Below are positions 1 to 13,760 of a stretch of DNA of 64,000 nt, piece after piece. A program made the position numbers and the translations under genes. Under the pieces are notes generated by a model. That model was not told where the DNA came from. It saw only the letters and a program-made list of their open reading frames with translations, and ran no database searches. The DNA comes from Prorocentrum cordatum (taxonomy: Eukaryota; Sar; Dinophyceae; Prorocentrales; Prorocentraceae). The stretch spans positions 273,552-337,551 of the forward strand of contig CAUYUJ010015286.1 of NCBI GenBank assembly GCA_963575745.1. The letters run 5' to 3'. Positions within the stretch are counted from its first letter, which is position 1. Each line of letters starts with the position of its first letter.

Positions 1-24
1 TCGCCTCAGGCTGTTCTCTCTTGC

Positions 25-70
25 GCCTCCTCCTCCTCCTCCTCCTCCTCCTCCTCCTCCTCCTCCTCCA
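25..70 (+). repeat. (CTC)n microsatellite
   Basis: About fifteen nearly perfect CTC triplets, pyrimidines on the + strand. Seen directly. Confidence 0.95.
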
Positions 71-975
71 TTGCTCGGTTGGCTTGAAAGGGATGTGGCT
101 GAACAAACTATTGTGTAAACGAGGCATGCAATGCAGACTGTGCGCGCGCATGCGATGGTCTCAGTGACACTCATGGTCGCACGTGCTGCGGCTCACGCCG
201 GAGCGCGTCGTGGCAGATGCCGCTACCGCGGGCTGTCCGACTCCTGAGGCCCATCTTTCGGCAGCTGGCCGGGGGCGGCCGCCACGCCAGACTGCCAGCC
301 GCTTCCAGTCCGCAGGGCGGGGAAGTGGTGTGGCGGCGTGGGGGCGTGCCTCCTCCTCCTCCTCCTCCTCCTCCTCCTCCTCCTCCTCCTTCCCCCCCCC
401 CCCCGAAGTGCAAGAAGGATTCTGGAAGAGCTGCTCCTCTCTTGGCAGGTGGAGCTCTCGAGCTCTCCGCCGCCTCTGGCGGTGTGCGTGGCGAGCAGGA
501 CCACAGCACAGCCGCTGCAGGTTCTCGTCGTGCCGACGGGGCGGCGGCGCCGGCGCGGGCGCTCCACGCGGAATCGCAGGATGGCCGCGAGGCGGCTCGC
601 GTCGAAGGGTTCACGCCGTCGGAATTTCCGCGCTGGTTCGAGGTTGGGCAGTCCACGCGGGAGCCAGCAGCCAACGCGGACGTAGTCGTGGCACGACCCT
701 GCCGTGCGTCCAGGCGGCCAGCAGGAGAAGGGGCGGTCAGGAGGTTGGGCGCGGGGGGAGGGCTTGACCACCCACGTCCTGTCCATTCCACTGTGCGACC
801 ACGCATGTGGATGAACGGAATGCGAGCGCCCGCTGATGTCAGGGGGATCTGTTTGCTCGTCATGATGTTGTGCGCGAGAATTCTGGGCCGTAACATGCTG
901 TACCTCATCACTTGCAGTTCGCTAACATCCGAGGGATTACTATTATTTCATTGTCCTACATGTGTGCGCAAACTT
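71..975. other. Unique GC-rich spacer, no supported gene
   Basis: Mostly non-repetitive DNA interrupted by one CCT tract. Overlapping frames are open on both strands because stops are rare at this GC content, but none has splice signals or a recognisable domain. Confidence 0.6.
349..405 (+). repeat. (CCT)n followed by C-run
   Basis: A run of CCT triplets ends in an uninterrupted C run of about 14. Confidence 0.95.
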
Positions 976-1240
976 CTCCCCCCTTTTCATCTCTCCCTTG
1001 ATCTCGCACTCCTCATCCTCCTCGTCCCCCCTCCCGTTCCTCCCTTTTCCTCCTCCCTTTTCCTCCTCCTCCTTCTCCTCCTCCTCCTCCTCTCTTCTCT
1101 TCCTTCTCCTCCTCCTCCTCCTCTTCTCTCTATCTTCTCGTTTCTCTCTTCTCTCTTCTCCTCCTCCTCCTCCTCCTCCTCCTCCTCCTCCTCTTCCTTC
1201 TCCTCCTCCCTCTCCGCCTCCTCTCTTCTCTCTCCTCTCC
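976..1240 (+). repeat. Polypyrimidine (CCT/TCT)n tract
   Basis: Nearly pure C/T on the + strand with CTC, CCT and TCT triplets. Within 150 bp the pyrimidine strand switches and the next tract is GGA on the + strand. Confidence 0.9.
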
Positions 1241-1385
1241 TGAGCCTGTTGTTCCGCGGCTTGCCCCATGGGCGAGAGTGTGCGCGTGGGACGCCACGAC
1301 GCGGCGCTGGGGGGAACAAGAGGCGTCGGGGGGGGCCGGCAGTGGCATTGCACGCCGGGGGTGCTGGTCGGCGTCGGCGGGCGAG

Positions 1386-1488
1386 AGGGGGAAAGGAGGG
1401 TGGAGGGGGAAAGGGGGAGGAGGACGAGGAGGAGGAGGAGGGGGAAGAGGAGGAGGAGGAGAGGGCAGAGGAGGAGGAGGAGGAGGAT
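1386..1488 (+). repeat. (GGA)n purine tract
   Basis: GGA/GAG triplets run directly into the GAT array that follows. Confidence 0.9.
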
Positions 1489-1704
1489 AATGACGATGCT
1501 TATGGTGATGATGTTGAATATGATGATGATGCTGCTGATGATGATGCTGATTATGGTGATTATGATGCTGTCGATGGTGCTGATGTTATAGATAATGGTG
1601 GTGATCACGATGGTGATGACGATGCTGGTTGTGATGGTACTTACAATGCTGGTGCTGCTGACGATGACGCTGATGAGGATGCTGCCGATGATGCTGATAC
1701 AGAC

Positions 1705-1747
<43 letters not shown>

Positions 1748-2562
1748 CTGATGATGCTGCTGCTGATGACGATGATGATGATGATGATGATGCTTAGTCA
1801 TCTGCTGCTGATGATGACGATGATGGTGATGATGACGATATTGATGCCGAGTACGATGACGATGATGATGCTGTTGATGCTGCTGATGATGCTGATGATG
1901 ATGAGGATGATGACGATACACTTGCGAGAGTGATGATGATACTGCTGCTGCCGATGATGCTGCTGATGATGAGGGTGCTAATGATAAGAATGCTGATGAT
2001 GATGATGATGATACCGCTGCTGCTGATGATGCTGATTATGCAGATTATGATGCTGACGATGATGATGAATATTTTTCTGCTGCTGATGATGATGCTGCTG
2101 CTGGTGTTGATGATGCTTGTGGTAATAATGATGCTGGGCAGGAGGATGCCGATGATGATGACGGCGATCCAGATTGTGATTGTGATGGTTGTGATGGTCA
2201 TGGTGCTGTCGATGTTGCTGCTGCTGATGATGATGACGATGCCGCTGCTTATGATTAGGATGCAACTGATGATGATGCTGATGACGATGATCATGATGAT
2301 GTTGGCGATGCTGATGATGATGCTGCTGCTGATGATGATGCTGATGATGATTGTGATGCTGGTACTGATGATGGCGTTGGTGATGCTGATGAGGTGGATG
2401 ATCCTGCTGATGATAATGACGATGCTGACGATGGTGCTGATGGTGATGCATATGGAACTCACAATGAAGATGATTACGATTCTGATTATGGTGATGGTCC
2501 TGATGAGGATGATGATGCAGATGACGATGATGATGCTGATGATGATCATGGTGGCGGCTGAG
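1488..2562 (+). repeat. (GAT)n-rich imperfect trinucleotide array
   Basis: About 1.1 kb of GAT triplets with GCT, GGT, GAC and TAT variants, GAT on the + strand. Three frames read as Asp/Ala, Met/Leu or His/Gln polymers. Phase slips and lack of any other sequence argue against a gene. Confidence 0.9.
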
Positions 2563-3274
2563 GCTCAGGAGGGCGCGGCGTGTTGCTGTCGGCGGCGAAC
2601 CAATACTGAGGAAGTGTCCTGGCTGGAGGAGGCGGATGTGCGCCGCCGGGTCCCCGATGAGTGGCGGGACTACGTCGTGGGTTGCGCCTTGCACAAAACC
2701 TCCCGTACCTATGTACGGCCAAGTCGTCGGTTACCGCGTCGACACCACCGTCGATGGGCAAAAATGGCGCCCCTGACAAAGATACGGTTACAGATGCGGA
2801 GGCTGCGCAGCTGGTGCTGCCGAAGATGACGATGCGGCCCCAGGAAGGGTGCAGTGCCTCTCGACTCTTGCCTGGGGCTCCTGCTGGGTCCTGGCAAGCA
2901 GCGCGCTTGTCGGTCAGAGTCGGAAGTCGCTGGCTCGCGGGCTCGGTCACTGTGGCTGCTCCTGCTGCTACCCGAAGGCTCCCCCTGCCGTAGCAAGGGG
3001 GCCACTTCCTTCTCGACGTGATGCTCGCCTGGCAAGGACACACTGCGATTCTGCCCGGGCTAGACCTGGAATCTGAGGGCGACCTCGACGAGGAGCGAGG
3101 TCCAGGAGCCACGTCGTGGTCACTGCGAGGTGCTCCAGCTGCGGCCCCCGGGGGCCACCTTCGCCGCCCCAGCCGCCGCAGGCACGGCGGAGCGGCCGCC
3201 GGCGGCGGCGGTGGCGGCGCCAGGGGCAGCGCTCGCGGCGGCTGCGGGGCCCCCCGCGGCACGGGAGCACTCAC
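2563..3274. other. Unique GC-rich island between trinucleotide arrays
   Basis: Non-repetitive. A + strand reading around 2620-2710 has a protein-like mix (for example DEWRDYVVGCALHKT) but no domain or convincing exon boundary was found, so it is not called as a gene. Confidence 0.5.
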
Positions 3275-3400
3275 CTGCGGATCACACGGGCCGCCGATAT
3301 TGGGCATGTCCACCTCCTGGCGGCGTAGCTGGTCCATGGGCCGACGAGAGGCGAGGAAAGACGAGGAGGCGGGCAGAGGGAGGAGGGCGCAGATGGCCCG
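3275..3400 (-). CDS. Possible exon ending at a consensus 5' splice site
   Basis: On the minus strand a frame with balanced composition (it includes MDQLRRQEVDMPNIGGPCDP) ends exactly at CAG|GTGAGT, a textbook donor; the intron would begin at 3274 and run towards lower coordinates. The 5' limit is not known: the frame stays open upstream and 3400 is only a convenient limit. No domain is recognised and no partner exon was found. The composition differs clearly from the surrounding repeats. It could still be a chance open frame in GC-rich DNA. Confidence 0.3.
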
Positions 3401-3659
3401 GCATCGCTCGGACGTGTGCGTTCTTCTTCGGCGAGGGCCATCGAGGTGAATGCCGGATCATTTGCGGAATAATGCAGGTACGAAGCCGAAACGTGCACGG
3501 CGAATGGACGTCCGAGCGATGGCTTGCTGCTCGCTGACAAGAACCGGCAGACGTACCGAAGCCAACCGCTGGCCAAATATCTTCGTCCGCTTGAGCCTGC
3601 CCTTGCCAGCCAGTGGAGTGGACATGCCGCGATGGGCCTTGGCGGCGCTCGCGCCACCG

Positions 3660-4432
3660 TCAGAGGCAACGGATGCGGAGGCGGACGTGGAGAAAGAGTA
3701 GGAGGAGCAGGAGGAGGAGCAGCAGGAGGACGAGGAGGCGGAGGAGGAGGAGCAGGACGAGGAGGCGGAGGAGGAGGATGAGGAATAAGCGACGGATGAT
3801 GAGAAGGAGGAAAATGGGGAGAAGGAGGAGAAGGAGGAGGAGGAGGAGGAGGAGGAGCAGGAAGAGGAGGAGGGGGGGGAGGAGGAGGGAGGAGGAGGAG
3901 GAGAGGAGGAGGAGGAGGGAGGAGAGGAGGAGCAGGAGGAGGAGGAGGAGAAGTATGAGGTGGAGGAGGAGAAGGAGGAGAAGCAGGAGGAGGAGGAGGA
4001 AAAGAACAAGACGGAGGAGGAGGGAGAGGGGGAGGAGGAGAAGGAGGAGGAGAAAGAGCAGGAGGAGGAGGAGGAGGAGGCGGAGGAGGAGGAGGAGGAG
4101 GAGGAGGAGGAGGAGGAGGAGGAAGAAGCGAAGGAGGAGGAGGGAGAGGGGAGGAGGAGGGAGGAGGAGGAGGAGGAGGCGGAGGAGGAGAAGAAGAGCA
4201 GGAGGAGGAGGATTAGGAAGAAGCGGCGGATGAGGAGGGAGAGGAGGAGGAGGGAGGAGGAGGAGCAGGAGGAGAAGGGGGAGGAGACGGGAGAGGGGGA
4301 GGAGGAGGAGCATGAGGAGGAGGAGGAAGAAGCGACGGAAGAGGATAGAGAGGGGGAGGAGGAGAAGGAGGAGGAGGCGGAGGAGGCGGAGGAGGAGGAG
4401 CAGGAGGAGGAGGAGGAGGAGGAGGAGGACAA
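3660..4432 (+). repeat. (GGA)n purine tract, ~770 bp
   Basis: Almost pure A/G on the + strand, mostly GGA with AGA, GCA and GCG variants. This is the longest purine tract in the window. Frames across it read as Glu, Arg or Gly polymers and are not annotated. Confidence 0.95.
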
Positions 4433-4465
4433 GTCGGGCCCGCGAGGGGGATGTGCCCAGGCTGG

Positions 4466-5602
4466 GACCCTGATGATGACGATGATGATGATCATGATGT
4501 TGATGATGGTGATGATGAGTATGGTGGTGGTGGTTTTGGTGGTGATGATGCTGGTGATGATGATGGCGATGTTGACGTTGAGGATGGTGATCGTGCTGAT
4601 GGTGATGATGCTGACGGCGGTTGTGATGGTGGCTGTGATGATGCTGGTGAACTTGAGGGTGATGTTCATGCTGATGGCGATTATGATGGTGGTTGTGATG
4701 ATGCTGGTGATTATGATTGTGGTGATGCTGGTGATGACAGTGCTGTTTTTCATTCTAATGGTAGTGATGGTTGAATTGATGATGATCTTGATGATCGAGG
4801 CAATGATTGTGATGGTGATGATCGTGATGATGGTAATGATGATGGTGATGCTGATGAAGCACGCAATGATGATGGTTATGGTGTTGATGATCATGGTGAT
4901 GGTGTTGATGTTGATGATGTTGTCGATGTTGATGATGGTGTTGATGATGCTATTGATGGTGATGTTTATGCTGATGATGTTGATGTTGACAATGATGGTG
5001 GGGATGTTGGTGATTGTTATTGATGATGTCGGTGATGATGATGTTGATGATGTCAGTGATGATGATGCTGACGATGGTGATGATGCTGATGAGGATAATG
5101 ATGCCAGCGATGGTGAGGATGATACTGATGATGTTGATGGTGATTGTCTTTTCGACTGTGCTGATGATGGTGATTATGAGGGTGGTACTAGTAGTGATGA
5201 TGAGGATTATGATGGCGATGGTCATGCTGATGAAGATAGGTGTGATGATGACGGTGATTGTGATGCTGCTGTTGGTGATGCGTTGATGTTTGTGATGGTC
5301 ATGCTCGTGATGATAATTGTGATGATGGTGCTGGTGATGGTTGTGGTGGTGCTGATGATGGTGGTTATAAGGGTGGTGATTATGGTGAGGATGACGGTGG
5401 TGGTGAACATGATGATGATGTTGCTTATGATAGTGATGGTGTTGGTGAGGCTGCTGATACTTCTGATGATGACGCCGACGACTATAACAATGGTGATCGT
5501 GGTTTTGGTGGATGACGAGTATGATCGTGGTATTCATGATGATTGCGATGATGATGATGATGCTGATGATGCTGATGATGATGACGACGATGATGCTGAT
5601 GC

Positions 5603-5653
<51 letters not shown>

Positions 5654-5723
5654 CGATGATGATGATGATGATGGTGGTGTGACGATGGTGATGGTGGTGG
5701 TGATGCAGACGGTGATGATCCTG
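4466..5723 (+). repeat. (GAT)n-rich imperfect array
   Basis: GAT with GGT, GTT, TAT and GCT variants on the + strand. The array is purest at 5545-5685, and more diverged DNA flanks that core. Confidence 0.9.
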
Positions 5724-5726
5724 GCC

Positions 5727-6060
5727 CCCCCCCCCTCCTCTCTCCTGTCCCCTCCCCCCTCTCTCCTGTCCCCCCCCCTCCCTGTCCCCCCCCCTCCTCT
5801 CCTGTCCCCCCCCCCCCTCTCTCCTGTCCCCCCCCCTCTCTCTCTCCCTCTCCCCCCCCCCTCCCTCCCCTCTCTCCTGTCCCCCCCCCCCCCCTTGCAG
5901 AGCGCCCATCTGCAAAGCGGACCCTCCCGCCTTTCCCTGCAGCTCCCGCTCCCGCCTGAGAGGGCCCCCCCCCCTTTGCAGCCCCCCCCCTTGCAGAGCG
6001 CCCCCCCCCCCCCCCCCCCTCTCCTGCCCTCACCCTTGCAAAGCAAAACTCCGGGGGATG
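5727..6060 (+). repeat. C-rich tandem of ~20 bp units
   Basis: Repeats of a unit made of C8 plus CTCTCCTGTCC, followed by C runs of 8 to 18 and duplicated TTGCAGAGCGCCC blocks. The minus strand is G-rich and could form quadruplexes. Confidence 0.85.
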
Positions 6061-6235
6061 GGGGGGGTGCCGAAATCGAGGGGGGGGGGCTGGCAGGGGG
6101 GGAGGTGCCGAGCACTGAATTCGACATTTAATGAGGCCCCCCCCCTCCCCCCTTCCCCCTCCCAAGCAGAGCTAAAGTTCATGCTGAAGCAGAGCTTCAG
6201 CTTAGACTTCTTAAACTCAAACGCCGGATCGGCGG

Positions 6236-8100
6236 ATAATGATGATGCAGATGGTGATTATATTGATGTTGATGGTGCTGATGACGATGATGTTGATGAT
6301 GTTGATGATCATTGTGATGGTAATGATGATGATGCTGATATGGGCACGTCGGTTATTACAATGATGATGATGGTGGTGGCTGTGATGATGAAGACTTATT
6401 GATGATTACGCTGATGTTGATTATGATGGGGGTAGTGGTACTGATGATGCTGATTATGATTATGGTTTGGATTATGAGGATGTGTTTATTGCTGATGGCG
6501 ATGTTCATGGTGATCAAGATGATGATAATGATGAGACTGGTGATGGTGCTTCTGATGGTGAGATTGATAATGATGATGATGATGTTGGTGATGGTGATGG
6601 TGCTGATGATGATGTTGACGATCATGGTGATGGTCATGATGATGATAATGATGCTTGTGATTATGATGATGATGCTGATGCTGATGATGATGGTGACGAT
6701 GGTGATGTTGCTGCGCTTGGTGACTGTGATGATGGCAATGGTGCCAGTGGGGGTACTGATGTTCATGATGATGGAGATGGTGCTGATGATGATTGGGGTG
6801 CTGCTGATGCTGGTGATGTAATGGTGATGATGATGATGATGATCTTGCTGGTGATGATGCTGACGATGGTGATGCTGATGATTATGGTAATGCTGATGAT
6901 GGTGATGACGCCGATGATGGTGATGAATATGGTATCATGATGCTGGGTATAAAGATATGGTCATGATGATCATCATGATGATGGTTATGATGATAATGTT
7001 GATGGTAATGATGGTCGTTATCATGATGCTGCTGATGATGATGATGATGATGATCGTGACACCCATGGTGACAACGACGTTGCTAATGGTGATGATGGTG
7101 ATGATGATGGTTGTGACGATTATCATAATCAGGATGGTTCTGACGATATCGATGATGCTGCTGAGCGAGATGGTGACGATGCTGCTGATGATAATGATGT
7201 TGCTGGGGGTTATGGTGACGATGATGAGGTCGATGGTGATTATGATGATGATACCGATTGTGATGATGATTATAATTACGATGGTGATCATGCTGATGGA
7301 GATTAGAATGATAATGATGGTGATGGTGTTGACGATGGTGATGATGATCATGGTGATCATGGTCATGATGATAATGATGGTGATGGTGATGATGACGATA
7401 CTGATGATCTTGATGATGAATATCGGGATGGCGGTGGCGATAATGATGGTAGTGCTGGTGATCTGATGATGGTGATGGAGATGATGGTAAGTATGGTGAT
7501 GATGGTAGTCATGATGATGATATTGATGATGGTAAGGGTGATCTTGATACTGATCGTGCTGCTGATGATGATACCAATGATGATGCTAATGTTGATGATG
7601 ATGGCTGCAGGTCTGATGCTGATGATGACGATTATGATGATGGTAATGATGCTTGAGATGACGATTTTGATGTTGATGTCGATGATGATCATGATGTTGA
7701 TGATGACGTTGATGATAGTACTGGCGTTGGTTGACCAGATAACGGTGGTGATGATGGCAATGATGATGGTGATGCTCATGGTGATGTCGATGATAGTGAT
7801 GGTGATGTGAGTTATGCCAATGATGTTGGTGATGATGATGGTGATACGTGTAATGGTGATGATGACGATAATATTGATGATAATGATGTCTGATTTGATC
7901 GACATGATGGTCATAATGATGAGGGTGGGCATGCTGATTGCGAAGGTGATTGTCAACATGAGAATGGTGCTGATTGAGATGATGACTGTGACAATAACGA
8001 CTTTCACTGATTATGGAAATGATGATGATGATGATGATGATGATGATACTGACGATATGGTGGCGTTGATGATGGTGATTCTGCTGATGACTATGATAAC

Positions 8101-8149
<49 letters not shown>

Positions 8150-8590
8150 GTGGTGGTGATGATGATGAGGATGATGATGGTGCGGGTGATGATGAGAATG
8201 TTGTTGTTGATATTGATGATGATGGTGGTAATAACGATGCTGGTGATACTGGTGGCGACGATGATATTGCTGATCATGACGGTGATAATGATGATGGTGA
8301 TGATAATGAAGATGACGATGCCCAATGTGGTTATGGTGATGGTGATGTTGATGTGGATGGTGATGATGATGATGACGATGATGCTGATGATGGTGAGGAA
8401 ATGGTTGATGATGATCATTGCAATTGTTGGTTTGTTGATGTCGATGTCGTTGTTGCTGATGATGATGATGATTAATATGCTGCTGGTGCTGGTGCTGCTG
8501 AGGGTTATCATTATGATGACGATGCTGATGTTGATGATGGGCGATGGTTTTGTTCATGATGGTGGTGATGATGATGCTCGGTCGATGCCC
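6236..8590 (+). repeat. (GAT)n-rich imperfect array, ~2.35 kb
   Basis: The longest GAT block. Diverged stretches (GGTGATGATGACG types) surround purer cores at 8020-8050 and 8098-8150, as expected for old arrays that re-expand locally. No coding evidence. Confidence 0.9.
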
Positions 8591-9404
8591 AGTTGTTTCG
8601 TAGCATCTACGTCGCCTGAGCGTCTCACCTCATTCGTACATGCGTGATCAAGTTCTTTCTGGCCGCTGGGCGACATTTTTGGTTGCCGGACGACATTGGC
8701 GATGGAATGTCGCCCCGTGGCCAGAAGCAGGAGGAACAGCGGCCATGGCCCATCATTCGGCTTAATGTTTTGTCTTCGCTCCCCCGAATGCTGAAGCCCC
8801 GTTTCTGGAAGACATGTGGGCTACTGGACACATGCAGGCTTAGATGTTCTTCTTCCGCCCTCTTCTCCTCCCCCCCATTCCCCTCCCCTGCTGCCCGTCG
8901 GCCAGGGGGAGGGGGGAAGGCTTCGTAGAAGGCGCGGGCCTTCTTTCTACATGTCAGGCCGGCGCCTTCAAGAAGCAGCCCCCTTCTAAGAAGCAGCCCC
9001 CCTCTAAGAGGCTTTCCCCCCTCCCCCTGCCCCCCTCTCCCCCCCCTGCGTGCCGCCAAGCCCAGGTCTGGTGCTATCGACAGCGCCAGTCGGGTCGAAT
9101 CGATTCATGGGTGGCCATCGGCCCCGCCCACTGCCCAGCGGCCAGGCCTCCTCGAGTCCGCCCCGCCCCTGGCGCATTTCGGAGCTTCTTCTGGTCCGCT
9201 CCGGGCCTCGATCGGGTTGTCGGGCCACCGTCGCACCAGCCGAAGACTGGCAGGTGCCGTGCCCTTTGTGGCAGCGCTGTGCCGGTCACATCCTTGCTTG
9301 CCGCGGTGTGAGGCCTAATCGTGTTCATGGTCGGTCGGCTCATGGGGGGCGCCCACGCCTCACATCTAGGCGCATTCAATGTATCCCGTCGCGCAACACA
9401 CGGG
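8591..9404. other. Unique island, no supported gene
   Basis: Non-repetitive GC-rich DNA with a hairpin near its left end and a purine/pyrimidine-skewed stretch at 8860-9045. No domain recognised on either strand. Confidence 0.6.
8657..8726. repeat. Inverted repeat, 21-bp arms
   Basis: The left arm 8657-8677 pairs with 8706-8726 at 19 of 21 positions around a 28-nt loop; the shared core is CGACATT/AATGTCG plus TTCTGGCC/GGCCAGAA. It may be a small foldback element or an RNA hairpin. Confidence 0.7.
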
Positions 9405-9951
9405 CCTGACGATGAAGATGATGGTGGAGAGGTTGAGGAGGAGGATGAGGAGAAAGGCGAGAAGAGGATAATGTAAGGATGGGAGTGATGATGGTGGCGA
9501 CGATGGTGGTGGTGGTGGTCATGGTGGTGCTGGGAATGAAGATGATGGCCATGATGGTGTGGATGTGTATCATGCGGATGATAATGAGTATAGTAGTGAT
9601 GTTGATAATAATGGTGGTGGTGATGATGACGGCGATAGTGATGGTGATGTGATACTGGGAGTGATGATGAAGTTGTTGTTGAAGAGGATGGCGATAATGA
9701 AGATTGTGATGTTGCTGATGACGATGGTTACTGACGATGCTGATGCTGCTGACGATGTTGATGAGGAGGATGAGGATGGTGGCGAAGATGATGATGATGA
9801 TGACGATGACGATGATGATGATGCTGATTCTGATGATGATGCTGATAATGGTGGTGGTGGTGATGGTGATTGTGATGATGATGATGGTTGCGTGTTAGTG
9901 ATGATGATGGTGGTGCTGATGATGATGACGATGATAATGATGATGATGATG

Positions 9952-9982
<31 letters not shown>

Positions 9983-10252
9983 GGATGATGATGATGATGA
10001 TGATGATGGTGAACGTGAATATGGTGATTCTGATGACGATTGTGGTTCTGATAGTGGTAGTGATGATGCTGATGATGCCGATGCTGAAGATGATGCTGAT
10101 GATGATGACGGCGATGACGATGATGCTGCTGCTGATGATGATTGATGATCGGTGGCTGATGGTGACGATGCTGCTGTTGCTAGATGATGATGCTGATGCT
10201 GATGCTGCTGATGATGATAATGATGATGCTGATAATGATGATGCTGATGATC

Positions 10253-10309
<57 letters not shown>

Positions 10310-10317
10310 CTGATGAT

Positions 10318-10320
<3 letters not shown>
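9405..10320 (+). repeat. (GAT)n array with short GGA lead-in
   Basis: A short GGA-rich start is followed by GAT with GGT and GCT variants, ending in a pure GAT run at about 10253-10310. Confidence 0.9.
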
Positions 10321-11640
<1,320 letters not shown>

Positions 11641-11644
11641 CACT

Positions 11645-12425
11645 GTAAACGCATGATTCATCAACGATGCATGAATCAACCCGTCCTCCAAGCTTCCTTT
11701 TCATATGCCCCTGCAAGGATCCACTCCCACTGAGGGAGGTGCCCCATTGGGAGACAACAGTTTGAAGACCCTGAAGCGCTGAAGCGCGTGAGAGCACAGT
11801 TCTCGGAACTCCAACGCCACGAAGTAATCTTACTGTTACGTCTTGACGATCCTGAATCGTGCCGGAAAGCCATTCCTGGGACTTCAACACCGCGAATCAG
11901 CGTAACTGATGCTCCCTGGCATCCATAAGTCGTTCCAATACACCGTTTCTGGTGCATTAACTATGGAAATCCGTGTTACTCTTGCATTTAAGACGAATGT
12001 GCGCGGCGCTGAGTCGAAAACCACATTTTGAAAAGGAGCCCGCCCTCAAGCCGTGAAGCTCTTGCGATTCTGCTCCATGAATGTGCGCGGCGCTAGGGCG
12101 AGAACCACATTTTGAAAACCCCGGGCCCTCAATCCGTAAAACGCTTGCCAATGTTAGGACGAGTGTGCGCGGCGCTAAGGCGAGAGCCACATTTCACGAC
12201 CCTCTTTCAATCCTTGAAGCCCGTGCAATGTGTAAAGACGAGTGTGCGTGGCGCTAAAGCGGGAGCCACATTTTGAAAACCGCCCGCCCTCCATCTGTGA
12301 AGCTCTCGCAAATTTTCGTGCTTTCGGATCATACATGGGGAGGGAGTCTGAGGCGAAACGGCCCGCCCGCGCTTCCGACTGGCCTCGGGGTGCGACAGGG
12401 AGGAATGACTTATAAGGATAAGGAA
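11645..12425 (+). repeat. Dispersed mosaic repeat, copy 1
   Basis: Diverged but collinear with 24255-24860. Shared landmarks in order: GCCCC[A/G]TTGGGAGACAAC, TACGTCTTGACGATCCTGAA, ACTTCAACGCCACGAA, the GTGCGCGGCGCTAAGGCGA unit, and TGGCCTCGGGG before a GGA tract. The first part repeats a ~70-bp block ending in a CGTGCC...CTTCAAC motif. No frame has recognised protein homology, so this is probably an unclassified mobile element. Confidence 0.75.
11985..12325 (+). repeat. Four tandem ~79-85 bp units
   Basis: Units begin near 11991, 12078, 12157 and 12237. Each has GTGCGCGGCGCTAAGGCGA, CCACATTTTGAAAA and a CCCTCNATCCGTGAAGC block. One and a half degenerate units survive in the copy at 24.6 kb. 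Confidence 0.85.
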
Positions 12426-12761
12426 TGGAGGAGGCGGAGGAGGAGGAGGAGAAGGAGGAGGAGGAGGAGGAGGAGGAGAGGAGGAGGAGGAGGAGGCGGA
12501 GGAGGAGGAGGAGGAGGAGGACGTGGAGGGCGAGGATGAGGAGGATGACAGGTGCGAATGTCTTCCAGTATGCCTGCGAAAGATGGGGAAGGCGGAGTAG
12601 TAGGAGGGGGACGAGGAGGAAGAGGAAAGGAGGATGAGGAAAGGAAGGGGGGGTGAGGGGGGGAAGGAGGAGGAGGAGAAGAGGATGAGGAGAAGAGGAT
12701 GAGGAAGAGGATGATGATAAGGAGGAGGAGGAGGAATAAGACGAATGAGAGGAAGAGGAAG

Positions 12762-12803
<42 letters not shown>

Positions 12804-12837
12804 TGGTGGTGGTGGTGGGTGGTGGTGGTGGTGGTGG

Positions 12838-12884
<47 letters not shown>

Positions 12885-12903
12885 ATGGTGATGATGATGA
12901 TGA

Positions 12904-12938
<35 letters not shown>

Positions 12939-12939
12939 C

Positions 12940-12972
<33 letters not shown>

Positions 12973-13075
12973 TGATGATGATGATGATGATGATATGATG
13001 ATGGTGATGGTGATGGTGATGATGATGAGGAGGAGGAGGAGGAGGAGGAGGGGGAGGAGGAGGAGGAGGAGGAAG
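12425..13075 (+). repeat. Compound GGA / GAT / GGT array
   Basis: GGA 12425-12760, then GAT, GGT and GAT runs to 13025, then GGA to 13075. One unique piece (12540-12600) interrupts the first block. Confidence 0.9.
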
Positions 13076-13249
13076 ATCTCCATCCCTGCCGTGCCGGCGT
13101 TCGCCTTTTGCCCCTTACGCTCCGTTACGCTTGCCCACGTCGAGGGAGACATGTCGGCACAAACATCTAGGTGACAGACATCTTTGCGGCAGAAAGCCCT
13201 AAACAGTCTTACGCAGTTCACAGTGGGGGTACGATGGGAGGCCTTCTCC

Positions 13250-13425
13250 TCCTGCCCCCCCTGCTCCTTATCCACATCTTATCTTCCTCTCCCTCCCCCT
13301 CCTTCCCCTCCCTCTCCTCCTCTTCCTCCTCCTCCTCCTCCTCCTCCTCACTCCCCCATCCTCCCCCTCCTCCCCCTCCTCCCCCTCCACCTCCTCCTCT
13401 TCCTCCTCCTCCTCCTCGCTGATTT
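13250..13425 (+). repeat. (CCT)n polypyrimidine tract
   Basis: CTC/CCC triplets with CCCTCC interruptions, pyrimidine on the + strand, opposite in polarity to the tract that ends at 13075. Confidence 0.9.
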
Positions 13426-13499
13426 CTGGGGCCGGGGCTCCCTCCCCAAGTGTCGGAGCAAACGGATGGGGACCCTTAGAGTTAGGGTCTGCTCGGGAA

Positions 13500-13760
13500 A
13501 TTTTCGGAGGTCCGCGGGAGATTTCTCGGATCGGCGCCGCCCCAGGGCTCGTTTCGATTTCTCCGATTCGGTTCGATCCGATTTCCTGGGCTTCGATTCC
13601 GGTTCGATTCGACTTCGGGTTCCGATTTAGGTTCCGATTTCTCAGTGGAGGCTGGCTAGCCTGCCGATTTCCGCCGATCCGACTCTCCTCGACTCGGCTG
13701 CCGGTTTCCGCCGATCCGATTCGTCTCGGTCGCCGGTCTGACCTGTCGATTCGCTTATGG
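13500..13760 (+). repeat. CGATTC-rich dispersed repeat, copy 1
   Basis: Dense CGATTC/CGATCC hexamers. Collinear with 27367-27595: both hold GGGCTCGTTTCGATT, GATTCGATTCGACTT, GACTCGGCTGCCG and TTTCCGCCGAT in the same order and orientation. A weaker relative lies at 62041-62210. Confidence 0.75.

Noticed and set aside
217-1797. 526-codon frame ending in poly-Asp
   Set aside because: It strings together unique GC-rich DNA, CCT, GGA and GAT tracts; open only because these triplets contain no stop in that phase.
13470-13490. Telomere-like TTAGGG
   Set aside because: A single TTAGGG/CCCTTAG occurrence, no tandem array.
13565-13605. tRNA B-box-like GGTTCGATCC
   Set aside because: It lies in a CGATTC-rich repeat where such strings are expected; no A box or cloverleaf fits.
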